A stretch of DNA of 64,000 bases from JAAZNO01 sp012798275 (GCA_035347995.1 DAOPQD010000004.1:11266-75265); one strand, 5' to 3'; shown: positions 24,829-34,035, numbered from the stretch's first letter. A program made the numbers and translations. Notes: generated from the letters alone by a model not told the origin.

Positions 24829-27462
24829 ATGACGCAGATTGCCGCGCCTCACTTGCAACGGACTTACCGCGCAACTGGTCCGGTCGCACGACCGGCCGGC
24901 GCAGCGGCCAAAACCCCGGCTATTCCTCCAAAACTGGGCCTGGAGGTGCTGGAGGCCACTCCCGACCTGCCGAAGCTCCTCGCCGCCCGCCCCACGCTCC
25001 TCAAATTCTCCGCCGCCTGGGAGGCCGCCAGAAACGTCCCCGCCGGGACGCTGGTGATCGGCCTGGTCCCCCACATGGGGCCCGATCCGCAATCGCAGCG
25101 CCGCCAGGGACTCAGTCCCGAGCAGGCCGCCGTGCAATTCGTCGCGGCGCAGCGCCCACTCTATCAGGCGCATCCCTACATCCCCTATTGGGAAGGCCCC
25201 GCCGAGACAGTCTGGAGCGCCGCCGACGCCATGCGCTGGTATGCGGAATTCGAGATCGCCCGCATGGCCCTGATGCAGACGTTGGGATTCAAATGCGTCA
25301 TCGGCAACTTCGCGGCGGGGACGCCGGCGCTGCCAGTGTGGGGCGCCTTCCTGCCCGCCATCGCAGCCGGCATGCGCCAGGCGGCGCTGCTCGGCGTGCG
25401 CGAGTATTGCTGGCCCCAAAGCTGGCAACTGACCGGCAAATATCAGATGGCACCGGACGCGGAGGGGACCGAGGGCTGGAGCACGCTGCGCTATCGGCAG
25501 GCCTATCAGCAATACCTGCTCCCCAACGGGCTGCAGCTGCCCCTCGTCATCACCGCCTCTAGCCTCGAGCCAGGGAACGACACCGTCCTGCCCCTGCTGC
25601 TCGCGGAAGACCCGCCAACCGGGGAATACGATCCCACGACTTTTTTCGCCCGGCAACTGGCCTGGTATGAGGCCGAATTGAACGCCGACGCCTACGTCGT
25701 CGGGATGGTGTTCTCGGCCAGGAGACGCTCCCGCACACGCCCCACAGGCAAGGAACTCACGAGCGACACGCCGGCGGACGCCCCCTCGTCGCCGCGCGTT
25801 GAGCCCCATGCCGACGCGGGGACAGAGCCTCAGCCCGACTACGTGCCGCCGCGGATCCCTTACCGCCGCACCTACGTCCTGCTGCCGCCACTCGCCGACA
25901 CCGTCGCGTGCGCCGAGTGGCGGATGGCGGCCGCGATCGGCTCCACGATGAACCTGCGCACCGTGGGGCATTCCGCCGATGACGCCGGCGTCGGCCCCAA
26001 AGAACGGGAAATCATCGCCGTGAACCCCCAGGCCTGGAGCGACGATCTGGAAGCGTGGTATGAACAGCACTATCCCGGCGTCACCTTTCGCACCATCGAG
26101 ACGTCCAGCCCGTGGGAAATGGGCGTGAGGCTCATGCCGCCCCTCGAAGACGACATCGCCCTGGCGCAGACCGATCCGCGCTGGGCCGATTACAACTTCG
26201 GCGAATCGCCGCTGGATTCCGAGACCATCGGGCAGTACGGCTGCTTCCTCACCGGCCTGGCGATCATCCTCCGCAAGCACCTGCAGCGAGACGTCATCCC
26301 GCCCTTGCTCGACAGGCTCCTCGTCGCCGCCCGCGCCGCCTACGTTCAGGACAACCTCCTGATGTGGCAGCAAACGATCCCGCTGTTCCCCTGCTTCGAC
26401 CAGAGCATCAAGGACAATGTCCAACGCACGGCGGGCCAGCTCGCAGATTTGCTCCGGGAAGGCTGGGAGGTCATCCTGCGGCGCGCAGACGGCGCGCACT
26501 TCGTTTATCTGGAAAAAGTGGAGGGCGAGACCCTGCACATCATTGACACATGGGACGGTCGCCGCAAGAAGAAGACCGCCGCAGATTTCCGAGGCCTTCG
26601 AGCCGCCCGCCTGCGCCAGGGGCCGCCGTCCCAGCTGACTTTCCCGGAGCGCGCGGACCTCAGCAGCGCGCCGCCCCGCGCCCCCTATCACCGCACCTAC
26701 GTGCTGCTCCCGCAGGCGCAGAATCCCGTGGAACAGGTCGCCTGGCGCATCGCCGCCGCCATCGGCGCCACCGACCGGCGTTACACGGTGGGGCATTCCG
26801 CGGATGACGCGGGAGTCGGCCCCCAAGAGCGCGAGATCCTCGCCGTCAATCCGGAAACGTGGGGCAGCGATCTGCAGGCCTGGTACGATCGGCATTATCC
26901 CAACGCGCAGTATCGCGCGATCGAGACCGACAGCCCCTGGGAGATGGCGGTGCAGCTCATGCCGCCCCTGGAGGGCGACATCGCCCTGGCGCAAAAAGAT
27001 CCTCGCTGGGCCGCGTATGATTTCGGCGCAGAGCCGGACCCGCCCTCCAGCCAGGAGACCCTCGGACGCTACGGCTGTTTCCTCACCGGCTTTGCCATCA
27101 TCCTGCGCAAGATTTACGGGCGGGAGGTGACGCCGCCGCTGCTCGACAAGCTGCTCGTCGCGGCGGGAACGGGCTACGTGAACGACAACTTCATGGCGTG
27201 GGAGACCGCCGTGCCGCTCTTCCCGGCCTTCAATGGGCAGTTGAAAGACGCCCTCGGCCGTTCAGCGCGCGAGTTGCAGCGCCTGCTGGAAGACGGTTGG
27301 GAGATCATCCTGCGGCGGGCCGACGGGGGACATTTCGTCTATCTGGAGCGCGTCGAGGACGACACGTTGCACATCATTGACACGTGGGACGGCAAGCGCA
27401 AAGCGCACGCGGCGAGCGCTTACCGCGGCGTCCGCGCGGCGCACGTCAGAGCGCACCGCTGA
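24829..27462 (+). CDS. TIM-barrel-like domain plus two C39-like papain-fold domains
   Basis: An 877-aa protein. Residues about 40-300 look like a glycoside-hydrolase-type barrel (LVIGLVPHMGP, YAEFEIARMALMQTLGFKCVIGN, REYCWPQSWQLTG). A disordered linker (about 300-345) follows. Then come two copies of a 265-residue unit, each with a small leading domain (TYVLLP...TVGHSADDAGVGPxEREI) and a C39-like peptidase core: Q-DPRWA, YGCFLTG (C472, C750) and HFVYLE (H557, H835), Cys-His spacing 85 in both, then IIDTWDG. Such domains cleave peptides or peptidoglycan stems. There is no signal peptide. The GAGG site before ATG 24829 supports the start. Likely terminal effector of the locus; inference. Confidence 0.75.
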   Translation: MTQIAAPHLQRTYRATGPVARPAGAAAKTPAIPPKLGLEVLEATPDLPKLLAARPTLLKFSAAWEAARNVPAGTLVIGLVPHMGPDPQSQRRQGLSPEQAAVQFVAAQRPLYQAHPYIPYWEGPAETVWSAADAMRWYAEFEIARMALMQTLGFKCVIGNFAAGTPALPVWGAFLPAIAAGMRQAALLGVREYCWPQSWQLTGKYQMAPDAEGTEGWSTLRYRQAYQQYLLPNGLQLPLVITASSLEPGNDTVLPLLLAEDPPTGEYDPTTFFARQLAWYEAELNADAYVVGMVFSARRRSRTRPTGKELTSDTPADAPSSPRVEPHADAGTEPQPDYVPPRIPYRRTYVLLPPLADTVACAEWRMAAAIGSTMNLRTVGHSADDAGVGPKEREIIAVNPQAWSDDLEAWYEQHYPGVTFRTIETSSPWEMGVRLMPPLEDDIALAQTDPRWADYNFGESPLDSETIGQYGCFLTGLAIILRKHLQRDVIPPLLDRLLVAARAAYVQDNLLMWQQTIPLFPCFDQSIKDNVQRTAGQLADLLREGWEVILRRADGAHFVYLEKVEGETLHIIDTWDGRRKKKTAADFRGLRAARLRQGPPSQLTFPERADLSSAPPRAPYHRTYVLLPQAQNPVEQVAWRIAAAIGATDRRYTVGHSADDAGVGPQEREILAVNPETWGSDLQAWYDRHYPNAQYRAIETDSPWEMAVQLMPPLEGDIALAQKDPRWAAYDFGAEPDPPSSQETLGRYGCFLTGFAIILRKIYGREVTPPLLDKLLVAAGTGYVNDNFMAWETAVPLFPAFNGQLKDALGRSARELQRLLEDGWEIILRRADGGHFVYLERVEDDTLHIIDTWDGKRKAHAASAYRGVRAAHVRAHR

Positions 27463-27484
27463 GTCCTCGTGAGGCTCCCGGTTT

Positions 27485-28885
27485 TCACTGCGGGAGGGTC
27501 CGGAAGCGCTGCGCGATCTCCGCGTCGAGCCCCTCCCGCATACACGCCAGTGGCACCCGTTCGATGATGGGACGCAGGAAGCCTTGCACCAGCAATTGCT
27601 CCGCGTCGGGGCGGGCAATGCCGCGCGCTTGTAAATAGAAGAGCTGTTCCTCGTCCAGCCGCGAGACCGTGGCTCCATGACTGCACTGCACGTCGTTGGC
27701 CGCGATCTCCAGCCCCGGAATGGCGTGCGCTCGCCCTTCCCCCAAGAGCAGGTTGTGGTTGGCCTGATACCCCTGAGTTCCCTGCGCGCCCGGCTCCACC
27801 CGGATCATGCCGTAGAAGACCGTCTTTGCCTGATCGCGCAACACATTGCGGAACAGCAAATCACTGAAGGTGTGAGGCGCGCCGTGCAGCTGATACGTGC
27901 TCTGATCAACAAATTGCTCGCCCATGGCAAAGGTGAAGCCCTGCATCAGGCCGCGCGCGCCGGGAGCCAGCAAATCGGTGCGCAAAAAGTCCTTCGTCAT
28001 CGAGCCGCCCAGGGCGATATTCACCCACAGCAGATTGGCGTCCCGCGCCACGCGCGCGTTCTGCACGCTGACGCTGTAACGCTGCTCGCCCCAGTGTTGG
28101 AGGCTCACGTAGCGCACCCACGCCCCTTCTTCGGCGTAGATTTCGACGACCTCGGCGTTGAGCTCCGGCAGGAATTCCCGCGAGCGACGATCCTGAATCA
28201 ACGTGAGCCGCGCCCCCTTCTCAACCACAATGAGGGTGTGATGGATGCCGGTGCTGCCCTGGTCGTCATAGCCCACCATCGCCTGGAGGGGCCGGAGCGG
28301 ACGCGCTCCTGCCGGCACGTAGACAAAAGTGCCGCCGTGCCAGAGCGCCGCGTTCAACGCGGTGAATTTGTTGAAGTCGGGACGCGCCGTCATTCCCTGC
28401 ATCCAATACCGCCGGATCAGGTTCTCGTGCGTGTGCAGCGCCGCGTGCAGGTCGGTCAACACGACGCCCTGTTTGGCAGCGTGAGCCTCGAGGTCCTGAT
28501 ACGCCATCGCGCCGTTCTGATGCACCACAATTCCCGACGCCTGGGTTTGCGGCGCCAACGGGGAGAGCCAACACGCCGGCAGAGCGCGCAACGCCTGCAC
28601 CGGGTTCGGCGCGATCGCCAGACGCCGTTCCGCGAGGGGATAGCGCGTCAGCGGCAGCCGTCGCCAGGCTTCCTCCCTGGCATGAGGCCAGTCCAGCCGC
28701 TCATACAGCGTCCAGGCTTCCCGCCGCGCCGCGCGCATCCATTCCGGCTCGTCGTAGTAATCGCTGACCGCCTCCACCGCCGCGGCGTTGACGTCGAGCG
28801 TCAACATTTCCCCGCGCGCCACACCGCCGTTGCCGTTTCCACCGGCCCCCTTGCCCCGCTGATCTACCGACTCGCCCATGCTCAT
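27485..28885 (-). CDS. sufD: Fe-S cluster assembly protein SufD
   Basis: A 466-aa SufD, partner of SufB and SufC in the cytosolic SUF scaffold that builds iron-sulfur clusters. The right-handed beta-helix core and the C-terminal SufBD signature are visible: HNLLLGEGRAHAIPGLEIAANDVQCSHGATVSRLDEEQLFYLQARGI, with the ...SHGA... and ...FYLQARG... motifs. The start overlaps the sufB stop in an ATGA, so translation is coupled. It is the last gene of a sufC-sufB-sufD operon; no cysteine desulfurase (sufS) or sufU follows. It converges with the large protease-domain gene, 22 bp apart. Confidence 0.93.
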   Translation of the reverse strand: MSMGESVDQRGKGAGGNGNGGVARGEMLTLDVNAAAVEAVSDYYDEPEWMRAARREAWTLYERLDWPHAREEAWRRLPLTRYPLAERRLAIAPNPVQALRALPACWLSPLAPQTQASGIVVHQNGAMAYQDLEAHAAKQGVVLTDLHAALHTHENLIRRYWMQGMTARPDFNKFTALNAALWHGGTFVYVPAGARPLRPLQAMVGYDDQGSTGIHHTLIVVEKGARLTLIQDRRSREFLPELNAEVVEIYAEEGAWVRYVSLQHWGEQRYSVSVQNARVARDANLLWVNIALGGSMTKDFLRTDLLAPGARGLMQGFTFAMGEQFVDQSTYQLHGAPHTFSDLLFRNVLRDQAKTVFYGMIRVEPGAQGTQGYQANHNLLLGEGRAHAIPGLEIAANDVQCSHGATVSRLDEEQLFYLQARGIARPDAEQLLVQGFLRPIIERVPLACMREGLDAEIAQRFRTLPQ

Positions 28886-31800
28886 CCCACCGTGCCTTCC
28901 ATCTGCAGCGCAATCAGCCGGTTCAATTCCACCGCATATTCCATCGGCAATTCTTTGACAAAGGGCTCCAGAAAACCGTTGACGATCATCGCCGAGGCTT
29001 CCTTCTCGCTCAGGCCCCGGCTCATCAGGTAGAAGAGCTGGTCCTCGCTGATCTTGCTCACCGTCGCCTCGTGCTCAATCTGCGCCTCGTCCTCGCTCAC
29101 GTCAATGTAGGGGTAGGTGTCGGAGCGGGATTCGGGGTCGAGCAGCAGCGCATCGCAGGTGACCTTCGACTGCGCGCCGATCGCGCCGGGGACGACACGC
29201 ACCAGCCCCCGGAAGCCGGAGCGTCCCAGGCCCTTGCTGATGGACTTGGAGGTGATGAGGGACGTGGTGTGCGGCGCCAGGTGAATCGCCTTCGCGCCGG
29301 CGTCGTAGTGCTGCCCGTCGCCGGCGAAAGCGATGGAGAGCACCTCACCCCGCGCGCGCGGCCCGCGCAACACCACAGCCGGGTACTTCATCGTGATGCC
29401 ACTGTTGTGCACAATAATTCCATTAGCCACAAAATTGTGCGCCCCGGAAATTTCCAAATCCCACGTATCCTCAGTACCGCAAGCTTCAATCGCCGTGACA
29501 CGTCGGAAATACACCGCATGATCAGATTTGTGTTCACCAAAATAAAGAAAATAATGCGTATACTCTTTTTCTTCTATTCCTAATGGCTTCTTCTCGCGTC
29601 TAGTCCACCGACTGATCTTGCGTGCATCCAGCCCACAAGATAGCGCAAGTTGTTTTACTTCCTCAAGTAATACTTGATTGACACTAGTAATGGAAATATT
29701 CTTGTGATTCTCACGTCGATAGCCATCAGCATCTATGTATCCCTGAATAAATGCAAATCGTTGTGACCGTGGCAGTGTATAAATCCATCTCGGGATACGC
29801 TTTTCAGATGCAGTACCCTCAAATCCCAGATATTTGAACCAATCACATAATTGAACAGAATTGATGCGAATTACACTACCACGAATTGTATAATCAACAC
29901 CAAATAAGTTTTTCAACACTTGCAACAATCGCGGATGTGCTTTATCTGCAGGAGGAACAGCGAAATAAACGCGTTCAGTATCCATGTAGCCATCGCCAAT
30001 ATAAATACCCAAAAGCCATAATAAATCTTCGGAACTAACAGGGGGAAAATTCAATTTTTTTACGCCACGCTGAGATGTGAAACCAAAATGCCGTTCGACG
30101 CCATCATCCGGCAAATCACCAGAGATAGCGATCCAATCATTCACCTGCAGCTGATCCAGGCGCTTCCAGGTAAGAGCAAAAGTATTTCGCTCCGAAGTAA
30201 GCGTTAAAAACGGGTGATTGGCTGTGGCCCGTAATGTGCGGTAATTCTCTGTCTGAAGTCGGAAAACCAGCTGTGGACCGTTACATTTCTTCGCTACTAC
30301 AGGATAACGTCCCCATTCCAGATCGGCATTTACAGCATAAACCCATTCGCCAGGTTCCACTTCTGAAATAGGTTTGACGCCACCGGCCAATAGCACCATC
30401 GCATCACCTGTGAGACAACCGAGATTGCCGTCCACCCAGGTCATCGAGCCCTCTTCTTCCACCACGGCGCGTTGGGTGACGAGGTTGTAGACGTTGCGCG
30501 ACCAGTTTTGAATGGTGGTGTACCGCGCGTGCGCGCCTTTCTTCACAAAGATCTCGATCACGCCAGTGTGCAAGGCCCAGGTGCTGTATTGAGGTGCCGT
30601 GCAGTTGTGCGAGACGACACCTTCACAGACATAAGATTCGTCTTGCTCTACTGAAAAATTGTAGACTTCCGTCTCCATTTCTTCAACACTGACGCTGCGG
30701 ATAGGGACGTAAAGATAATTCTCGTCTATATGAAAGGGTGAGCCGCCCCATTGTCCTGCGGGAGCCGCCTGGCCCACGAATGCCCCAAACACCGCATTGT
30801 AAGGTGACGCTATCACAATCGTATACATCGGCTGCCGGGGAGGACGACGTTGGGAAAAATTCACCGAAGCAGCTATTCCTAGTCGCAGCAAGGCATCCCG
30901 AAAAGCATACGCGATATTTCGAGATATCGAGCTGAAACGGAACATGTTCTTGTGCGCATCGTAGCTGCCGTCGCCGCGCCACAGACCACCGACAAAGGCT
31001 TTCAACAATTCGGGTTCAGCATCCAGAACCCAATCCGGCACATGTTTATCCGCAATGGTCGAGCCAAATTCGTAGGCAAAAGCACGCGCTAGCTCTGTGG
31101 AACACAGGACCAACGTGCGCCCCCCCTGATACTCGGCGTTAGTAAGCGGTGATTTTTGCCCATACCGCGTAAGCAAGGCTTCCGCGTCCGCCAAATATTC
31201 GGTTTCTTGCGCGCTGAAGGATAGCGTCAGGTAGTGTTCGTTGCTGATATGCCCTTCAGCGAAATAATAGCCCAGTAAGCGATAGAAATCTGGCTCTTGC
31301 GGGAAAATCACCTGGCGCGGGATCGGATCACGCGCGCCCTGTGGTCGCACGGTGACCATAACGGCCGGCGCAGCCTGGCGCTGTACCGGCTTGCGCACAG
31401 GGATTACCACGTAATCGCCTACAGCCACCTCAGCGGCCGGCAGCCATTGCGGCTCAAAGACCTTGTTGCGTTCACGGCGGCGTTGTCGCTTTACAACCAG
31501 GAGAGGATGTTCTTCCGTCACCCGCAGCGCTTGACTGCTGTCGCCATAATAACGCAGCGTATAAATCTTACCGCTATAGGGGCGTCGCATGGTGTGATAA
31601 ACACTCCGCCACCGGCCCTGGTGTGTCAAAACCTGATCGGCGGGCCTGATTTCTTCGATGTTTTTCTCGCCCTGCGACGTTCGTACACGGGCACCGGCCA
31701 GAAAGCACCCTTCAATATAATGTACACTGCTGCCCTCATCGGCAATTATGATTGTGCGCTCGAATTGCCCCAGGTTCTGCGCGTTGATGCGAAAATATGC

Positions 31801-32409
31801 CTGCAAAGGGATTTCCACATTCACCCCCTGCGGCACGTAGACGAAGCTCCCTCCCGACCAGAAAGCGCTGTTCAACGCCGCAAACTTGTTGTCGCCGATA
31901 GGCACGACGGTGCTGATGTGCTCGCGCACCAGGTCGGGATACTCGCGGACGGCGGTATCCATGTCCACAAAGATGATGCCGTGCTGCTCCCATTCCGCCT
32001 TGAGCGAGCTGTACACGGCCTCGGAATCCATCTGCGTCTCCACGCCGGCCAGGTAACGGCGCTCCGCCTCGGGAATGCCCAGTCGCTCGAAGGTGTCCTT
32101 GATGGCGCCGGGGACTTCCTCCCAGGTGCGCGCTTTGCGCTCGGTGGACCGCATGAAATAATAGAATTCCTCGAAATTCAGGAGCCCGAGGTCCGCCCCC
32201 CACGTCGGCATGGGCAGCTTCATGAAAGTGTCCAGCGCTTTGAGGCGAAAATCCAGCATCCATTGAGGCTCACCCTTGACCGCCGAAATTTCGCGCACGA
32301 TGTCCTCGCCTAGCCCGCGTCGGGTCTGATAGGCGTAATCAATCTCGGTGGCAAAATCCCCCTGAGCCTGATCCTTGAGCTGTCGCAGATCGTCGTACTC
32401 GTTCGCCAT
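28882..32409 (-). CDS. sufB: SufB precursor carrying two inteins
   Basis: A 1175-aa precursor. The exteins (residues 1-234, 603-664, 1003-1175) join to a normal 469-aa SufB, the scaffold subunit of the SUF machine. Intein 1 (235-602) splits YIEG/CTAPQ, so its +1 residue is Cys. Intein 2 (665-1002) splits DGNLG/SGITMKYP, so its +1 residue is Ser. Both start with Cys and end in HN (VVSHN and IIVHN), as needed for protein splicing. Without splicing SufB would be inactive. The gene begins 3 bp after sufC. The YIEG/CTAP point is, from memory, a known intein site in mycobacterial SufB. Confidence 0.95.
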   Translation of the reverse strand: MANEYDDLRQLKDQAQGDFATEIDYAYQTRRGLGEDIVREISAVKGEPQWMLDFRLKALDTFMKLPMPTWGADLGLLNFEEFYYFMRSTERKARTWEEVPGAIKDTFERLGIPEAERRYLAGVETQMDSEAVYSSLKAEWEQHGIIFVDMDTAVREYPDLVREHISTVVPIGDNKFAALNSAFWSGGSFVYVPQGVNVEIPLQAYFRINAQNLGQFERTIIIADEGSSVHYIEGCFLAGARVRTSQGEKNIEEIRPADQVLTHQGRWRSVYHTMRRPYSGKIYTLRYYGDSSQALRVTEEHPLLVVKRQRRRERNKVFEPQWLPAAEVAVGDYVVIPVRKPVQRQAAPAVMVTVRPQGARDPIPRQVIFPQEPDFYRLLGYYFAEGHISNEHYLTLSFSAQETEYLADAEALLTRYGQKSPLTNAEYQGGRTLVLCSTELARAFAYEFGSTIADKHVPDWVLDAEPELLKAFVGGLWRGDGSYDAHKNMFRFSSISRNIAYAFRDALLRLGIAASVNFSQRRPPRQPMYTIVIASPYNAVFGAFVGQAAPAGQWGGSPFHIDENYLYVPIRSVSVEEMETEVYNFSVEQDESYVCEGVVSHNCTAPQYSTWALHTGVIEIFVKKGAHARYTTIQNWSRNVYNLVTQRAVVEEEGSMTWVDGNLGCLTGDAMVLLAGGVKPISEVEPGEWVYAVNADLEWGRYPVVAKKCNGPQLVFRLQTENYRTLRATANHPFLTLTSERNTFALTWKRLDQLQVNDWIAISGDLPDDGVERHFGFTSQRGVKKLNFPPVSSEDLLWLLGIYIGDGYMDTERVYFAVPPADKAHPRLLQVLKNLFGVDYTIRGSVIRINSVQLCDWFKYLGFEGTASEKRIPRWIYTLPRSQRFAFIQGYIDADGYRRENHKNISITSVNQVLLEEVKQLALSCGLDARKISRWTRREKKPLGIEEKEYTHYFLYFGEHKSDHAVYFRRVTAIEACGTEDTWDLEISGAHNFVANGIIVHNSGITMKYPAVVLRGPRARGEVLSIAFAGDGQHYDAGAKAIHLAPHTTSLITSKSISKGLGRSGFRGLVRVVPGAIGAQSKVTCDALLLDPESRSDTYPYIDVSEDEAQIEHEATVSKISEDQLFYLMSRGLSEKEASAMIVNGFLEPFVKELPMEYAVELNRLIALQMEGTVG
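29404..30417 (-). mobile_element. SufB intein 2 with LAGLIDADG endonuclease
   Basis: A 338-aa intein. The splicing ends are CLTGDAMVL (block A, C1), NHPF (block B, TANHPFLTL) and AHNFVANGIIVHN (blocks F and G). Between them are two LAGLIDADG-like motifs, LLGIYIGDGYM and FIQGYIDADGY, with intact acidic residues, so the homing nuclease may be active. Base composition is visibly more AT-rich than the sufB exteins, a sign of separate origin. Confidence 0.93.
30604..31707 (-). mobile_element. SufB intein 1 with LAGLIDADG endonuclease
   Basis: A 368-aa intein. Splicing ends are CFLAGARV (C1), EEHPLL (block B) and YVCEGVVSHN (blocks F and G), followed by extein Cys. The nuclease motifs are LLGYYFAEGHI and FVGGLWRGDGSYD. 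The second keeps the acidic D; the first has E in place of D, which is tolerated in this family. It sits at the conserved extein sequence VHYIEG. Confidence 0.93.
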
Positions 32410-32412
32410 TGC

Positions 32413-33222
32413 TCAAACCCCAAATTCAGCCTGGACCCAATCGTAGCCCTGGGCTTCCAGCTTCTCCACCAGCTCGGGACCGGCAGAGTGCACGACCCGC
32501 CCCTCGTAGAAAATATGGACGAACTGCGGGTGAATGTAATTGAGGAGACGCTGATAGTGCGTGATGACCAGCAGTCCCATCCCCAGCTCTGCTTGCAGGC
32601 GATTGACGCCTTCGGAGACGATGCGCAGCGCGTCAATGTCCAGGCCAGAATCCGTCTCATCCAGAACGGCGATGCGAGGCTTGAGCAACGCCAGCTGCAG
32701 GATCTCCGCGCGCTTCTTCTCGCCGCCGGAGAAGCCCTCGTTGAGGTAGCGGTTGAGGAACGCCGGATCCATCTTGAGCCTGGCGAGCTCGGCCGTCACT
32801 TCCTGCCGGAACTCGCGCGCCGGAATCAAATGCGCCTGGAAACGTTGATCCCCGCTGCGCCGCGCAGCGTCGCCGTACCCCCGCATTGCACTGGTCGCCG
32901 CGCGCAGAAAGGTGTAGAGAGTGACGCCGGGCACGGACACGGGATACTGCAACGCCAGGAACAGACCGCGCCGGGCTCGCGCGTCAGGGGATAACGGCAG
33001 CAGGCTCTCGCCGCCGAGCAAGATGTCGCCGCCAATGACCTCGTATTTGGGATGCCCCATCAGCGTGTACGACAGCGTGCTTTTGCCCGACCCGTTTGGC
33101 CCCATCAAGGCGTGCGTCTCGCCGGGGCCGACCGTCAACGTCACCCCCTTGAGGATTTCCTTGCCTTCGACGCGCACGCGCAAGTCCCGAATTTCTAACG
33201 TCTTTGCCAACGCCTGCTCCAT
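32413..33222 (-). CDS. sufC: Fe-S cluster assembly ATPase SufC
   Basis: A 269-aa ABC-type ATPase that drives conformational change in the SufBCD scaffold. Motifs: Walker A GPNGSGKST, signature FSGGEKKRAEILQL, Walker B IAVLDETDSGLDID, and the H-loop VITHYQRLL. The SufC-specific ETDSGLD is clear. A GTG 7 codons upstream is in frame, but ATG 33222 follows a good GGAGG site and is preferred. First gene of the sufCBD operon, which has a near-consensus promoter upstream. Confidence 0.95.
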   Translation of the reverse strand: MEQALAKTLEIRDLRVRVEGKEILKGVTLTVGPGETHALMGPNGSGKSTLSYTLMGHPKYEVIGGDILLGGESLLPLSPDARARRGLFLALQYPVSVPGVTLYTFLRAATSAMRGYGDAARRSGDQRFQAHLIPAREFRQEVTAELARLKMDPAFLNRYLNEGFSGGEKKRAEILQLALLKPRIAVLDETDSGLDIDALRIVSEGVNRLQAELGMGLLVITHYQRLLNYIHPQFVHIFYEGRVVHSAGPELVEKLEAQGYDWVQAEFGV

Positions 33223-33261
33223 CCGCACCTCCGTCGTCGTCACTGCCTCACGGACGAAATC

Positions 33262-33289
33262 AGTATAGCCGAAGGCCCCTTTTTGTCAA
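33262..33289 (-). promoter_or_regulatory. Promoter of the sufCBD operon
   Basis: On the minus strand TTGACA (33284-33289), 16 bp, TATACT (33262-33267), about 40 bp before the sufC start. The near-consensus -35 suggests strong basal expression. No clear IscR- or SufR-like operator was recognised. Confidence 0.75.
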
Positions 33290-33310
33290 GAATCTTCTTT
33301 TTTATTACGC

Positions 33311-33344
33311 AAACTGGCGGCGGGAAACACTCCGCCGCCAGTTT
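33311..33344 (-). terminator. Hairpin after the YIP1-type gene
   Basis: A perfect 13-bp inverted repeat (33311-33323 with 33332-33344, 8-nt loop) lies 33 bp after the YIP1-type gene stop and before the suf promoter. The T-tract is weak (TTTGCGTAAT on the minus strand), but the stem is very stable. Confidence 0.65.
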
Positions 33345-33376
33345 GAGATCCGTTAGACGCGAGAGCGCCGGGACGG

Positions 33377-33925
33377 TTAGCCTCCCAAAAGCCCGGGCAG
33401 CGCCCCTGTAGCCAGCACGCCGATGCCTAGAAGCGAGCCGAGCACCCAGTTGAGAATGAAAATCAACAGCCAGCCGAGTCCCACCGTCAACAAGGTCTTG
33501 CCGGTATCCAGATCCAGCCCCTCACGAATGGCGAAGAAACTGGCGATCAACGACCAGATGGCGCCAATGAGGCCCCCCACACACGGGATGATGCCCAGCA
33601 GTTGCGGCGCGTAGGCAAAGCCGATCAACCGCAACATCTCCTGCAAGGTCGCCTCACCCCCGAAGAGTTTGGTGCCGATCAAAAAGGTCGCCGCAGACCA
33701 CACCACCCAACCGACGAAGGCCCAAACCAGGGGGAAGAAAACATTCCCGAGAAGATTGCCGCCGCCCTCGCCACTCATGAGGTAGGTGATGAGCCCGCCA
33801 ATAGCGCTGAGCCCGGCTACCAGCGCCACAACAATCGCTGCCTGGGAGGTAGCACTCGCCTCCTGTTCGATTTCCTTAAACACTTGCTTGTCCAGTTTGA
33901 AAACACCAAGAATGCGCTGAAACAT
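33377..33925 (-). CDS. YIP1-family membrane protein
   Basis: A 182-aa protein with the bacterial YIP1 layout: a short cytoplasmic N-terminus (MFQRILGVFKLDKQVFKEIEQ) and about five membrane helices (around 30-50, 65-90, 100-118, 125-140, 150-175), including WSAATFLIGTKLFGGEATLQEMLRLIGFAYAPQLLGIIP, which is the family's hallmark stretch. Function in bacteria is unknown. A GGAG ribosome binding site supports the start at 33925. It is transcribed divergently from dnaE. Confidence 0.85.
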   Translation of the reverse strand: MFQRILGVFKLDKQVFKEIEQEASATSQAAIVVALVAGLSAIGGLITYLMSGEGGGNLLGNVFFPLVWAFVGWVVWSAATFLIGTKLFGGEATLQEMLRLIGFAYAPQLLGIIPCVGGLIGAIWSLIASFFAIREGLDLDTGKTLLTVGLGWLLIFILNWVLGSLLGIGVLATGALPGLLGG

Positions 33926-33968
33926 GAGTCTGGCTCCTTTCCTGAGAATATGTTGCCGAAACACCCCT

Positions 33969-33998
33969 ATTATAGCCTCAATTCCGATTTGGTAGCAA
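33969..33998 (-). promoter_or_regulatory. Promoter of the YIP1-type gene
   Basis: On the minus strand TTGCTA (33993-33998), 18 bp, TATAAT (33969-33974). Confidence 0.6.
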
Positions 33999-34035
33999 CT
34001 GAAAATAGCGTTCAAATGCCCACGCGCGCGGCCCC

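Noticed and set aside
24634..26994. Long open frame (786 aa) on the minus strand opposite the papain-fold gene
   Set aside because: It lies fully antisense to a gene with clear domains; its composition (Gly, Arg, His-rich, no known motif) is typical of shadow frames in GC-rich DNA.
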